Assembly (NCBI GenBank): GCA_938028745.1
Contig: CALIZL010000021.1
Coordinates: forward strand, 1-64,000
Direction: 5' to 3'
From: an uncultured Prevotella sp.
GTDB lineage: Bacteria; Bacteroidota; Bacteroidia; Bacteroidales; Bacteroidaceae
DNA length: 64,000 bases
The notes below the pieces were generated by a model that was given only the letters and a program-made list of their open reading frames with translations, ran no database searches and was not told the DNA's origin. Below are positions 44,840 to 53,443 of the stretch, one piece after another. Numbering within the stretch: the first letter of the stretch is position 1; each line of letters starts with the position of its first letter. The position numbers and the translations under genes are program-made.

Positions 44840-46444
44840 GTGACAGAGACTAAGTATATTTTCGTAACGGGTGGAGTAGTTTCTTCGCTAGGCAAAGGCA
44901 TTATCTCCTCGTCTATAGGCAAACTCCTCCAAGCGAGAGGGTACAACGTTACCATTCAGAAGTTCGACCCTTACATCAACATCGACCCCGGAACGCTCAA
45001 TCCCTACGAACACGGCGAATGCTATGTCACAGTGGATGGGATGGAAACAGACCTCGACTTGGGACACTACGAACGTTTTACAGACATCAAGACCACCAAG
45101 GCCAACTCGTTAACAACAGGTAGGATATACAAGGCAGTTATTGATAAGGAGCGTAGAGGCGACTACTTGGGAAAGACCATTCAAGTTGTTCCCCATATCA
45201 CCGACGAGATTAAGCGTAACGTAAAGCTCTTAGGCGAGAAATATCACTATGATTTTGTTATTACCGAGATTGGCGGAACGGTGGGCGACATCGAGTCCAC
45301 ACCCTTCCTCGAAGCCATTAGGCAATTGAAATGGGAGTTGGGAAAGAAAGCCGTTTGTGTGCATCTTACCTACATTCCTTATCTAAAAGCCGCCCAAGAG
45401 CTTAAAACAAAGCCCACACAGCATAGCGTTAAAGAACTGCAAAGCGTTGGTATACAGCCCGACGTGTTGGTTCTGCGCACCGAAAAGACCCTAAACGCAG
45501 GCATCTTGAAGAAAGTTGCAGCATTTTGTAACGTAGATTTAGACTGCGTTGTGCAAAGCGAAGACCTACCAAGCATATACGAGGCACCTGTAAGAATGCA
45601 AGAACAAGGGCTGGATGTGGCCATCTTGAAGAGAATGGGCGAACCTGTTGGCGAGAAACCTGCACTTGGACCTTGGCGTAAGTTCTTGGAAAGGCGCAGG
45701 CAAGCCACCGACGAGGTGAATATTGGGCTTGTTGGCAAGTACGATTTGCAGGATGCTTACAAGAGTATTCGTGAGAGTTTGTACCAAGCAGGCACGTATA
45801 ACGACCACAAAACGGTGATCACGTTCATCAATTCGGAGAAGATTACGAAAGAGAATGTGGCCGAAAAACTGGCAGGCATGGATGGTATCGTTATCTGTCC
45901 GGGCTTTGGACAGCGTGGCACAGAGGGCAAAATTATCGCCGCTCACTATGCTCGTACGAACGACATGCCCACTTTTGGCATTTGTCTGGGTATGCAAATG
46001 ATGGTGATAGAGTTCGCTCGCAACGTGCTTGGCTACGAAGATGCCAACAGCAGAGAGATGGACGAGAAGACGGAACACAACGTAATCGACATCATGGAGG
46101 AACAAAAGAACATCACCAACATGGGCGGAACGATGCGTCTGGGAGCCTACGAATGCGTGTTGAAACAGACATCGCGCGTGCTAGACATCTATAAACACGA
46201 GCATATACAGGAAAGGCACCGCCACCGTTACGAGTTTAACAGCGAGTATCAAAAGGAATACGAGCGCGCAGGAATGGCTTGTGTAGGCAAGAACCCCGAA
46301 AGCGACCTCGTTGAAATAGTGGAAATTTCGGGTCTAAAATGGTATATCGGTACGCAATTCCATCCCGAATACCAAAGCACCGTGCTCAATCCGCACCCCC
46401 TCTTTGTGGATTTCGTTAAGACGGCAATAGCAAATAAAAAATAA
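44840..46444 (+). CDS. pyrG: CTP synthase
   Basis: Amidates UTP to CTP with ATP and glutamine. 534 aa, starting at a GTG codon (residues MTETKYIFVTGG) because the conserved N-terminus begins there. The synthetase domain has the P-loop GGVVSSLGKG. The C-terminal glutamine amidotransferase has the nucleophile C382 (FGICLGMQMM) and the H508/E510 pair (HPEYQS). The conserved neighbour yidC follows after 93 nt, an order common in Bacteroidales. Confidence 0.97.
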   Translation: MTETKYIFVTGGVVSSLGKGIISSSIGKLLQARGYNVTIQKFDPYINIDPGTLNPYEHGECYVTVDGMETDLDLGHYERFTDIKTTKANSLTTGRIYKAVIDKERRGDYLGKTIQVVPHITDEIKRNVKLLGEKYHYDFVITEIGGTVGDIESTPFLEAIRQLKWELGKKAVCVHLTYIPYLKAAQELKTKPTQHSVKELQSVGIQPDVLVLRTEKTLNAGILKKVAAFCNVDLDCVVQSEDLPSIYEAPVRMQEQGLDVAILKRMGEPVGEKPALGPWRKFLERRRQATDEVNIGLVGKYDLQDAYKSIRESLYQAGTYNDHKTVITFINSEKITKENVAEKLAGMDGIVICPGFGQRGTEGKIIAAHYARTNDMPTFGICLGMQMMVIEFARNVLGYEDANSREMDEKTEHNVIDIMEEQKNITNMGGTMRLGAYECVLKQTSRVLDIYKHEHIQERHRHRYEFNSEYQKEYERAGMACVGKNPESDLVEIVEISGLKWYIGTQFHPEYQSTVLNPHPLFVDFVKTAIANKK

Positions 46445-46537
46445 TTACAATATCTGATTATCTCCCGTAAATAGCGTTGGGCAGCAGCCGTTGGTTATGC
46501 CTGGCGATGACAGAACGGGATAAATGGACAAGACATA

Positions 46538-48421
46538 ATGAATAAAAACAATCTTATCGGTTTCATTCTCATTGGCTTAGTGCTTATTGGTTTCAGTCTT
46601 TGGAACCGTCCTTCGGAGGAAGAATTGGCTAAGCAACAGCAAAAGGAACTGATTGAAAAGAAAAACAAGGAAGAGCAAACGAAGGCTAAGGCTAAGGCCG
46701 ATGCCGCACGCGCACAAGCCCTAGAACAGGCTACCACGGACACAACTGCCCTTTTTCATAAGGCCCTGGTTGGCGAGGCCAAGCCCATCGTGTTGAAGAA
46801 CAGCAAGCTAACGCTTCAACTCAACACCAAGGGCGGTGTGGTAGATAAGGTTATAATAAGCAACTTTACCGATAGAAACGGACATAAAGACCTTACCTTG
46901 TTTCAAGGAAAAGACCAAAGCCTTAACTACACATTCGCAACTAAGGACGGATATGTAAGTACGGCCGACCTGTTCTTTACGCCTTCGGAAGTTACCGACA
47001 CCACCGTTACCTTCACAGCCGAGGCGGCAGCAGGCAAAACGCTTACCATTAAGTATGTGTTAGGCAACGAATATATGTTGCACACAAGCATCTCGGCTAC
47101 GGGAATGGGCGGAATACTCAACCCTTCGGTTAATACAGTGGACATTAATTGGCAAGAACGTTGCGCACAACAAGAGAAAGGATTTACCTTTGAGAACCGT
47201 TATGCGTCGTTAACCTACCACAAGACGGAGGGCGGAACAGACTATTTAAGCGAGAGTTCGGAGAAAATAGACGAGGTTATTGAAGACAAAATAGATTGGG
47301 TGGCCTTCAAAAACCAATTCTTCTCGGCTGTTATGATTGCCAAAACCGACTTCGGCACGAACGCCACGCTAACGAGCATCCCCCAAGAAAAGGGTTCGGG
47401 CTACCTCAAACAGTACCAAGCCAAGCTTAAAACAGCCTTCGACCCAACGGGCGCACAACCCACACAGCTCGATTTCTATTATGGTCCTAACGACTTCCGC
47501 TTGCTCCAAAAGATGGAAAGTCAAAGTCATTTCGACAAGGATTTGGAGCTTGAACGACTTGTTTACCTGGGTTGGCCGCTGTTCCGCATCATCAACCGTT
47601 GGTTCACCCTCTATGTTTTCGACTGGTTAACGGGGCTAGACATCAACATGGGCGTGGTACTTATCCTCATTACCTTGCTCTTGAAGTTCATCACATTCCC
47701 CTTGGTGAAGAAGAGTTACCTAAGCTCGGCCAAGATGCGCGTGCTTAAACCCAAACTAGAAGAGGCCACCAAAGAGTTTAACAAGCCCGAAGACCAAATG
47801 AAGAAACAGCAGGCTATGATGAGCGAATACGCCAAGTATGGTGTCAGTCCGCTTTCTGGTTGCTTGCCCATGCTTATACAGATGCCCATTTGGATTGCGA
47901 TGTTCAACTTCGTTCCCAATGCCATCCAACTTCGCGGAGAAAGTTTCTTGTGGATAAACGACCTCTCCACTTACGACCCCGTGTTGGAGTGGGGACACAA
48001 CATTTGGCTCATTGGCGACCACCTGTCGCTCACTTGTATTCTCTTCTGTTTGTCTAACGTGCTCTATTCGATAATGACCATGCGCCAACAGCGCGACCAA
48101 ATGGTTGGTCAGCAGGCCGAACAGATGAAGATGATGCAGTGGATGATGTACCTCATGCCGGTGATGTTCTTCTTCATGTTCAACGATTATTCATCAGGAC
48201 TTAACTTCTACTATTTCGTCAGCCTGTTCTTCAGTGCCGCCATTATGTGGCTCTTGCGTAAGACCACCAACGACGAAAAGCTGTTGAGTATACTGGAAGC
48301 CAACTATAAGGAGGCACAGAACAACCCGCAGAAACTTAAAGGACTATCTGCTCGCCTGCAAGCCATGCAGCAACAGCAACAAGAATTGCAACGCAAACGC
48401 GAGCAGCTTGGCAAGAAGTGA
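46538..48421 (+). CDS. yidC: Membrane protein insertase YidC
   Basis: Inserts and folds inner-membrane proteins. 627 aa. An N-terminal anchor (NLIGFILIGLVLIGFSLW) is followed by a charged linker, the periplasmic beta-sandwich, and the conserved YidC/Oxa1 core from about residue 365. The core includes the Lys/Glu-rich cytoplasmic hairpin (YLSSAKMRVLKPKLEEA), KYGVSPLSGCLPMLIQMPIW and the final helices. It ends in a Gln-rich basic tail (QAMQQQQQELQRKREQLGKK). A terminator follows at 48482-48532. Confidence 0.96.
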   Translation: MNKNNLIGFILIGLVLIGFSLWNRPSEEELAKQQQKELIEKKNKEEQTKAKAKADAARAQALEQATTDTTALFHKALVGEAKPIVLKNSKLTLQLNTKGGVVDKVIISNFTDRNGHKDLTLFQGKDQSLNYTFATKDGYVSTADLFFTPSEVTDTTVTFTAEAAAGKTLTIKYVLGNEYMLHTSISATGMGGILNPSVNTVDINWQERCAQQEKGFTFENRYASLTYHKTEGGTDYLSESSEKIDEVIEDKIDWVAFKNQFFSAVMIAKTDFGTNATLTSIPQEKGSGYLKQYQAKLKTAFDPTGAQPTQLDFYYGPNDFRLLQKMESQSHFDKDLELERLVYLGWPLFRIINRWFTLYVFDWLTGLDINMGVVLILITLLLKFITFPLVKKSYLSSAKMRVLKPKLEEATKEFNKPEDQMKKQQAMMSEYAKYGVSPLSGCLPMLIQMPIWIAMFNFVPNAIQLRGESFLWINDLSTYDPVLEWGHNIWLIGDHLSLTCILFCLSNVLYSIMTMRQQRDQMVGQQAEQMKMMQWMMYLMPVMFFFMFNDYSSGLNFYYFVSLFFSAAIMWLLRKTTNDEKLLSILEANYKEAQNNPQKLKGLSARLQAMQQQQQELQRKREQLGKK

Positions 48422-48481
48422 GCCGAGTGAATAACCCCCTAATTCAATTGATACAACATAACAAGCGAATTTAAAGCATCC

Positions 48482-48532
48482 GACGGATTATGGTTTGTGC
48501 CCTAACGAGCGCACAACTGTAATCCGTCTTTT
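48482..48532 (+). terminator. Terminator after yidC
   Basis: Outer stem GACGGATTA/TAATCCGTC (48482-48490, 48520-48528) with an inner TTGTGC/GCACAA stem, followed by TTTT. It separates yidC from the S9 peptidase gene. Confidence 0.85.
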
Positions 48533-48561
48533 AAAATAAGGAATTAAAAGCACTAAAACCT

Positions 48562-50721
48562 ATGAAGAAATCTCTAGCCCTGGCGGCAATGGCTTTGTTG
48601 GCTGTCGCGCCGCAATCAATTGGCCAAACCATGATCGGTAAGAACGAAATTACTTTAAAAAGCGACCTTATGACACCCGAGGCCCTTTGGGCAATGGGGC
48701 GCATCGGTGGGGCACAAGCCTCGCCCGACGGTAAGCTCGTTGTTTATCGTGTGGCTTATTACAGCGTGCAAGAAAACAAGGGACATCACATGCTCTTTGT
48801 GTCTAATGCCGATGGAACAAATAAAAAGCAACTCACTACAACGGCCGACAACGAAACCGACGCCGCGTGGATTGAGAACGGACGCCGTATTGCGTTTCTA
48901 ACAAAAGGCCAGCTGTGGAGCATGAACCCCGATGGCTCCGACCGAAAGCAACTTACGCGCAGTGCCACCGACATCGAAGGGTTTAAGTTCTCGCCCGATG
49001 GTAAGAAGGTTATCCTTGTTAAGTCAATCAAATATACAGGCGTTATCCAAGCCAACCCTACCGACCTTCCCAAGGCCACAGGCCGAAAAGTAACCGACTT
49101 GATGTATCGCCACTGGGACCATTATGTTGAAAGCATACTGCATCCCTTTGTGGCCGACGTTCAAGCAGATGGCATAACAGAAGGCAAAGATATATTGGAG
49201 GGCGAACCATACGAATGCCCAATGGAACCATTTGGCGGCGTTGAGCAATTAGCATGGAGCCCCGACTCTAAGACTATTGCCTATACTTGCAGGAAGAAAA
49301 CAGGGCGCGAGTATTCCATCTCTACCGACTCGGACATCTATTTGTACGAACTGGCAACAGGAAAAACAACCAACCTTTGCAAACCTGCCGACTATAAGGC
49401 ACCTGCCGTAGATGCAACCAAGTCGTTGAGAAACCAAGCCGTGAACCGTCAAGCCAAGGATTATAACGTGGGTTACGACGTTAATCCCCAATTCTCTCCC
49501 GATGGTAAATACGTGGCTTGGCAGAGTATGAAGAGAGATGGTTGCGAAAGCGACCGCAACCGCCTTTGCATTTATACGCTAGCAACGGGCGAGAAACGTT
49601 ATGTTACCGAGTCTTTTGATTCTAATGTAGACGATTATTGCTGGGCTGCCAACTCGCAAACACTTTATTTCATCGGTGTTTGGCACGGCTGTGTAAATAT
49701 GTATCAAACCAATTTGGCTGGTAAAGTGATGCAACTCACTGAGGGCTGGCACGATTACGCCTCCGTTCAGTTGTTGGGCAACACGGGTAAGCTGCTCGCC
49801 ATGCGCCACAGCTACTCGCACCCCGACGAACTTTTCGTTGTTACACCTTCTAAGAAAGAGAAGAAAGCCGACGTAAAACAGATTACCGACGAGAACAAGC
49901 ACATCTTCGATCAGCTTGAAATGGGCAAGGTTCAACAGCGTTGGGTTAACACCGTTGACGGCAAGAAAGAATTGGTATGGATTATCCTTCCACCGCATTT
50001 CGACCCCAACAAGAAATATCCCGCCTTGCTTTTCTGCGAAGGAGGCCCACAAAGTCCCGTTAGTCAGTTTTGGAGTTACCGTTGGAACTTCCAAATCATG
50101 GCCGCCAACGGCTATGTAATCATCGCCCCCAACCGTCGTGGCTTGCCTGGATTTGGTTCTGAATGGAACGATGAAATATCAGGAGATTGGACTGGACTCT
50201 GCATGAAAGACTACTTGTCCGCCGTAGACGATGCTGTTGCCAACCTGCCTTTTGTAGACAAAGACCGCCTTGGCTGTGTAGGCGCAAGCTTTGGAGGATT
50301 CAGCGTTTACTACTTGGCCAGTCATCACGACAAGCGTTTCAAGGCTTTCATCTCTCACGATGGTGCCTTCAACCTCGAAGCCATGTACACCGAAACAGAA
50401 GAGAATTGGTTCTCAAATTGGGAATACGATGATGCGTACTGGAACAAAGACCAAACGGCCAACGCCAAACGCACATACGAAAACTCGCCCCATCGCTTTA
50501 TCGACAAATGGGATACGCCCATACTCTGCATTCATGGCGAGAAAGATTATCGCATCAACGCCACCCAAGGCATGAGTGCATTTAACGCTGCACGTATGAA
50601 AGGCATCCCAGCCGAGTTGCTTATCTTCCCCGACGAGAACCACTGGGTACTTAAACCACAAAACGGCGTGTTGTGGCAACGCACATTCTTCGAGTGGCTC
50701 GACCGTTGGTTGAAGAAATAA
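48562..50721 (+). CDS. S9-family (dipeptidyl/prolyl oligopeptidase-like) serine peptidase
   Basis: 719 aa, exported (signal MKKSLALAAMALLAVAPQSIGQ). The N-terminal half is a beta-propeller with TolB/WD-like repeats (SPDGKLVVYRV, SPDGKKVILV, SPDSKTIAYT, SPDGKYVAWQ). The C-terminal alpha/beta-hydrolase domain carries the triad S576 (GASFGGFS), D662 (GEKDYRI) and H694 (ENHWV). Periplasmic release of di- or tripeptides from the N-terminus of peptides is the usual role of this group. It is directly followed by an MFS transporter. Confidence 0.9.
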   Translation: MKKSLALAAMALLAVAPQSIGQTMIGKNEITLKSDLMTPEALWAMGRIGGAQASPDGKLVVYRVAYYSVQENKGHHMLFVSNADGTNKKQLTTTADNETDAAWIENGRRIAFLTKGQLWSMNPDGSDRKQLTRSATDIEGFKFSPDGKKVILVKSIKYTGVIQANPTDLPKATGRKVTDLMYRHWDHYVESILHPFVADVQADGITEGKDILEGEPYECPMEPFGGVEQLAWSPDSKTIAYTCRKKTGREYSISTDSDIYLYELATGKTTNLCKPADYKAPAVDATKSLRNQAVNRQAKDYNVGYDVNPQFSPDGKYVAWQSMKRDGCESDRNRLCIYTLATGEKRYVTESFDSNVDDYCWAANSQTLYFIGVWHGCVNMYQTNLAGKVMQLTEGWHDYASVQLLGNTGKLLAMRHSYSHPDELFVVTPSKKEKKADVKQITDENKHIFDQLEMGKVQQRWVNTVDGKKELVWIILPPHFDPNKKYPALLFCEGGPQSPVSQFWSYRWNFQIMAANGYVIIAPNRRGLPGFGSEWNDEISGDWTGLCMKDYLSAVDDAVANLPFVDKDRLGCVGASFGGFSVYYLASHHDKRFKAFISHDGAFNLEAMYTETEENWFSNWEYDDAYWNKDQTANAKRTYENSPHRFIDKWDTPILCIHGEKDYRINATQGMSAFNAARMKGIPAELLIFPDENHWVLKPQNGVLWQRTFFEWLDRWLKK

Positions 50722-50745
50722 AAACGAACACGGTGAGTTGCCATT

Positions 50746-50809
50746 AACTTGCAAGCAAGTCAAGGAAACAACTCGTGAACTCATAAACTTGTAAACTCGT
50801 CAACTCACC
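50746..50809. repeat. 8-bp array between the S9 peptidase and MFS genes
   Basis: Eight consecutive 8-bp units; the last five are regular (aactcgtg, aactcata, aacttgta, aactcgtc, aactcacc). They are in the orientation of the array left of element A. They occupy most of the 121-nt gap and end 33 nt before the MFS start. Confidence 0.7.
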
Positions 50810-50842
50810 CACACAGCAACAGAAAACATTAATATTGAATAA

Positions 50843-52519
50843 TTGTTAATATCTATGACAACAAACAACACTGCAACGGGCACCTTACGCGATTCAGCAG
50901 CAGCACGCTGGACTGCCTTGTTGCTATTGGCAATGGCCATGTTCTTCGCGTACATCTTTATGGATATCTTGTCGCCAATTAAGGACTTGATGGAATCCAC
51001 ACGTGGATGGGACTCTACCGCTTTCGGCACATACGCTGGCTCGGAGACCTTCCTTAACGTCTTTATTTTCTTCCTCATCATCGCAGGAATTATCCTCGAC
51101 AAGATGGGTGTGCGCTTTACAGCCATCCTTTCCGGACTCGTTATGCTCACAGGAGCCTGTATCAATTGGTACGCCGTAACCGAATCGTTCATGGGGTCTT
51201 CGCTCGAACATTGGTTTTCGGATAACCTCAACTATATCCCCTTGTTCGACGAACTTGGCGTATCTCCCTTCTATGCAGGCATGCCAGCCTCTGCAAAATT
51301 GGCCTCCATTGGTTTCATGATATTCGGTTGTGGTGCCGAGATGGCCGGTATAACCGTTTCGCGTGGTATCGTAAAATGGTTTAAGGGCAAAGAAGTGGCC
51401 TTGGCTATGGGGTCAGAAATGGCCTTGGCAAGACTTGGTGTTGCCACCTGTATGATTTTCTCGCCCGTTTTCGCCCGCTTGTTCGGACGTGTAGACGTTT
51501 CTCGTTCAGCCGCATTCGGTCTTATCTTGTTGATGATTGCCTTAATCATGTTTGTGGTTTACTTCTTTATGGATAAGAAACTAGATGCACAAACAGGCGA
51601 GGCCGAAGAGAAAGACGACCCCTTCCGCATCTCGGACATTGGCCAGATACTTCGTAGTCAGGGCTTTTGGATTGTTGCTCTCCTCTGTGTGCTTTACTAT
51701 TCGGCCATCTTCCCCTTCCAAAAGTATGCAGTTAACATGCTGCAATGCAACCTGACCTTCACACACCTGGCCGAAGGCGACTTCTGGGCTTCTAACACGG
51801 TTACGATTATCCAGTATTTTGTGATGATAACCATTGCAGCAACCGCTTTCACTAGCAACTTCAGCAAGAAGGCATCCTTAAAGTATGGTTTGCTCTTCAT
51901 TTCATTGCTATTCCTTGTAGGCTACTGCTTCATCGCTTACAAACGTCAATCTGCAGAGGCCATCTTTGCTGTGTTCCCACTATTGGCCGTAGGTATTACT
52001 CCCATCTTGGGCAAGTATGTCGACCACAAGGGTAAGGCAGCCTCCATGTTGGTTTTGGGTAGTGTGCTCCTTATCGTATGCCACCTTACGTTTGCCTTCG
52101 TTCTTCCCATGTTTAAGGGCAACGAAATTGGCGGTGTAACTCTTGCTTTTGTCACCATCCTTATTCTTGGTGCTAGTTTCTCGTTGGTTCCAGCATCGTT
52201 GTGGCCATCAGTTCCCAAGTTGGTAGACAGCAAAATCATTGGTTCGGCATACGCGCTAATCTTCTGGATTCAGAACATTGGCTTGTGGCTCTTCCCCTTA
52301 TTGATTGGTAAGATACTGAAAGCCTCTAACCCCGACATTGTTCAAAGCCTTGAAGCAGGAACCCTTTCACCTGCAGAGGCTGCAACGTCTTACAACTACA
52401 CCAACCCCCTGCTCATGCTAGCCATGTTGGGCTTGGTGGCTCTTTTGCTTGGCTTGTACCTTCGCGTTGTAGACCGCAAAAAGGGCTATGGTTTGGAAGA
52501 ACCTAACATTAAGCAATAA
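50843..52519 (+). CDS. Major facilitator superfamily transporter, possibly peptide-type
   Basis: 558 aa with about twelve transmembrane helices in two bundles and a central cytoplasmic stretch (KKLDAQTGEAEEKDDPFRIS). RWTALLLLAMAMFFAYIFMD at the N-terminus and the GKYVDHKGKAASMLVLGS block in the second half resemble the bacterial relatives of eukaryotic MFSD1, a dipeptide exporter of lysosomes. Coupling with the exported S9 peptidase suggests uptake of released dipeptides. That substrate is inference from context; any MFS substrate remains possible. Confidence 0.8.
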   Translation: MLISMTTNNTATGTLRDSAAARWTALLLLAMAMFFAYIFMDILSPIKDLMESTRGWDSTAFGTYAGSETFLNVFIFFLIIAGIILDKMGVRFTAILSGLVMLTGACINWYAVTESFMGSSLEHWFSDNLNYIPLFDELGVSPFYAGMPASAKLASIGFMIFGCGAEMAGITVSRGIVKWFKGKEVALAMGSEMALARLGVATCMIFSPVFARLFGRVDVSRSAAFGLILLMIALIMFVVYFFMDKKLDAQTGEAEEKDDPFRISDIGQILRSQGFWIVALLCVLYYSAIFPFQKYAVNMLQCNLTFTHLAEGDFWASNTVTIIQYFVMITIAATAFTSNFSKKASLKYGLLFISLLFLVGYCFIAYKRQSAEAIFAVFPLLAVGITPILGKYVDHKGKAASMLVLGSVLLIVCHLTFAFVLPMFKGNEIGGVTLAFVTILILGASFSLVPASLWPSVPKLVDSKIIGSAYALIFWIQNIGLWLFPLLIGKILKASNPDIVQSLEAGTLSPAEAATSYNYTNPLLMLAMLGLVALLLGLYLRVVDRKKGYGLEEPNIKQ

Positions 52520-52590
52520 ACAACTTGTTTTGTTTAGCATGCTTATATGTGTATGTGCCTTGTTTGGCATAGTTTACACTATATAATATG

Positions 52591-52625
52591 GTGGCTGAAC
52601 TCCTACAATTGGGGTTCAGCCACTT
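52591..52625 (+). terminator. Terminator after the MFS gene
   Basis: GTGGCTGAACTCC (52591-52603) pairs with GGGGTTCAGCCAC (52611-52623) over 13 positions with one G-U, around a 7-nt loop. It is followed by TTCTATTTA. Good stem, weak U-tract. Confidence 0.65.
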
Positions 52626-52669
52626 CTATTTATAGGCAGGTTCTAAAAATTACTTTTGTTGTATTTATA

Positions 52670-52761
52670 GCTTTTAGCTAAGCAGTTTTTGCTTACTTCT
52701 TGAATGAGCATAGTGGACTTTGCTTTCTGAAAGAGAAAGCAAAAACTGCTTAGATAAAAGC
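52670..52761. repeat. Long inverted repeat (25-bp arms, 24 matching)
   Basis: GCTTTTAGCTAAGCAG...TGCTT at 52670-52694 is matched in reverse complement by 52737-52761 with one mismatch; the inner 17 bp are perfect. The 42-nt loop holds a smaller AAGCA/TGCTT-like word set. It has no U-tract, so it may be a foldback element or a structured RNA rather than a terminator. Confidence 0.7.
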
Positions 52762-52987
52762 AAAAGAGACAGTGAAGAGTAATAGAAGGTACCAACAATT
52801 GAATCTTTGCCGTTTTTTTAGAACACGCCAATAGTCAAACAGAATTGCTTTTGGTATATTGTTGTAAGAAGAATGCAACAGGTTGCGTAGCACACGGCAT
52901 TAATACGACCTTACTCAGAGGATGAGGATAACTTTTGTTTGTTTACGATGCACCTATGCTTTGCACATCCATTTCTTTGTTTCACAT

Positions 52988-53106
52988 CAGTACAAGCCCC
53001 CTTGTACTGACACTACAAGGTGCTTGTACTGCCACTACAAGACGCTTGTACCCACACTACAAGCCGCTTGTAGTGTGGGTACAAGATAGTTTGTACTCGC
53101 AGTATA
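52988..53106. repeat. 22-bp TTGTAGTG array, copy E
   Basis: Units start at 53002, 53024, 53046 and 53068, all 22 bp, with a half unit before and a decayed unit after. Dyads include TTGTACTGACACTACAA and TTGTAGTGTGGGTACAA. The last full unit ends ACAAGATAG plus one extra base, the same ending as copy D 9.7 kb away. The rest of the 52520-53443 gap shows only the hairpins listed separately. Confidence 0.85.
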
Positions 53107-53312
53107 AATAGCTTTTCATAATACATTGACAACAAAGCGGCGGTGTACAACCAGCATTCTAAAATAACTCTTCTTGTCTACGAATGATTGTCCGTTTGCT
53201 TTGCCGGCGTAGTAAAGTGCGTTCCAAATCCAAATTTGTTTGACAATAAATGGTGTACACGGTTTCTTTTGGGCTTTGTTTTAGGTAATGTTGCTATTCT
53301 CTGTCTACGAGA

Positions 53313-53361
53313 AAATCCCCACTTTGGTGAGGGTTGATTGTCCTAACCGAAGTGGGGATTT
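53313..53361 (-). terminator. Terminator of the zinc-ribbon gene
   Basis: AAATCCCCACTTTGGT (53313-53328) pairs with ACCGAAGTGGGGATTT (53346-53361) at 16 positions with one G-U; an inner AGG/CCT adds to it. On the minus strand it ends in ATTTTC, about 80 nt after the gene's stop. Confidence 0.6.
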
Positions 53362-53443
53362 ATGTGAATAAGCCGTTAACGGACTACCTTTAACGGTAAA
53401 ATAAGCTAAGGTGTGATACACAAATCAAGTTGTGGGTGGGTAT

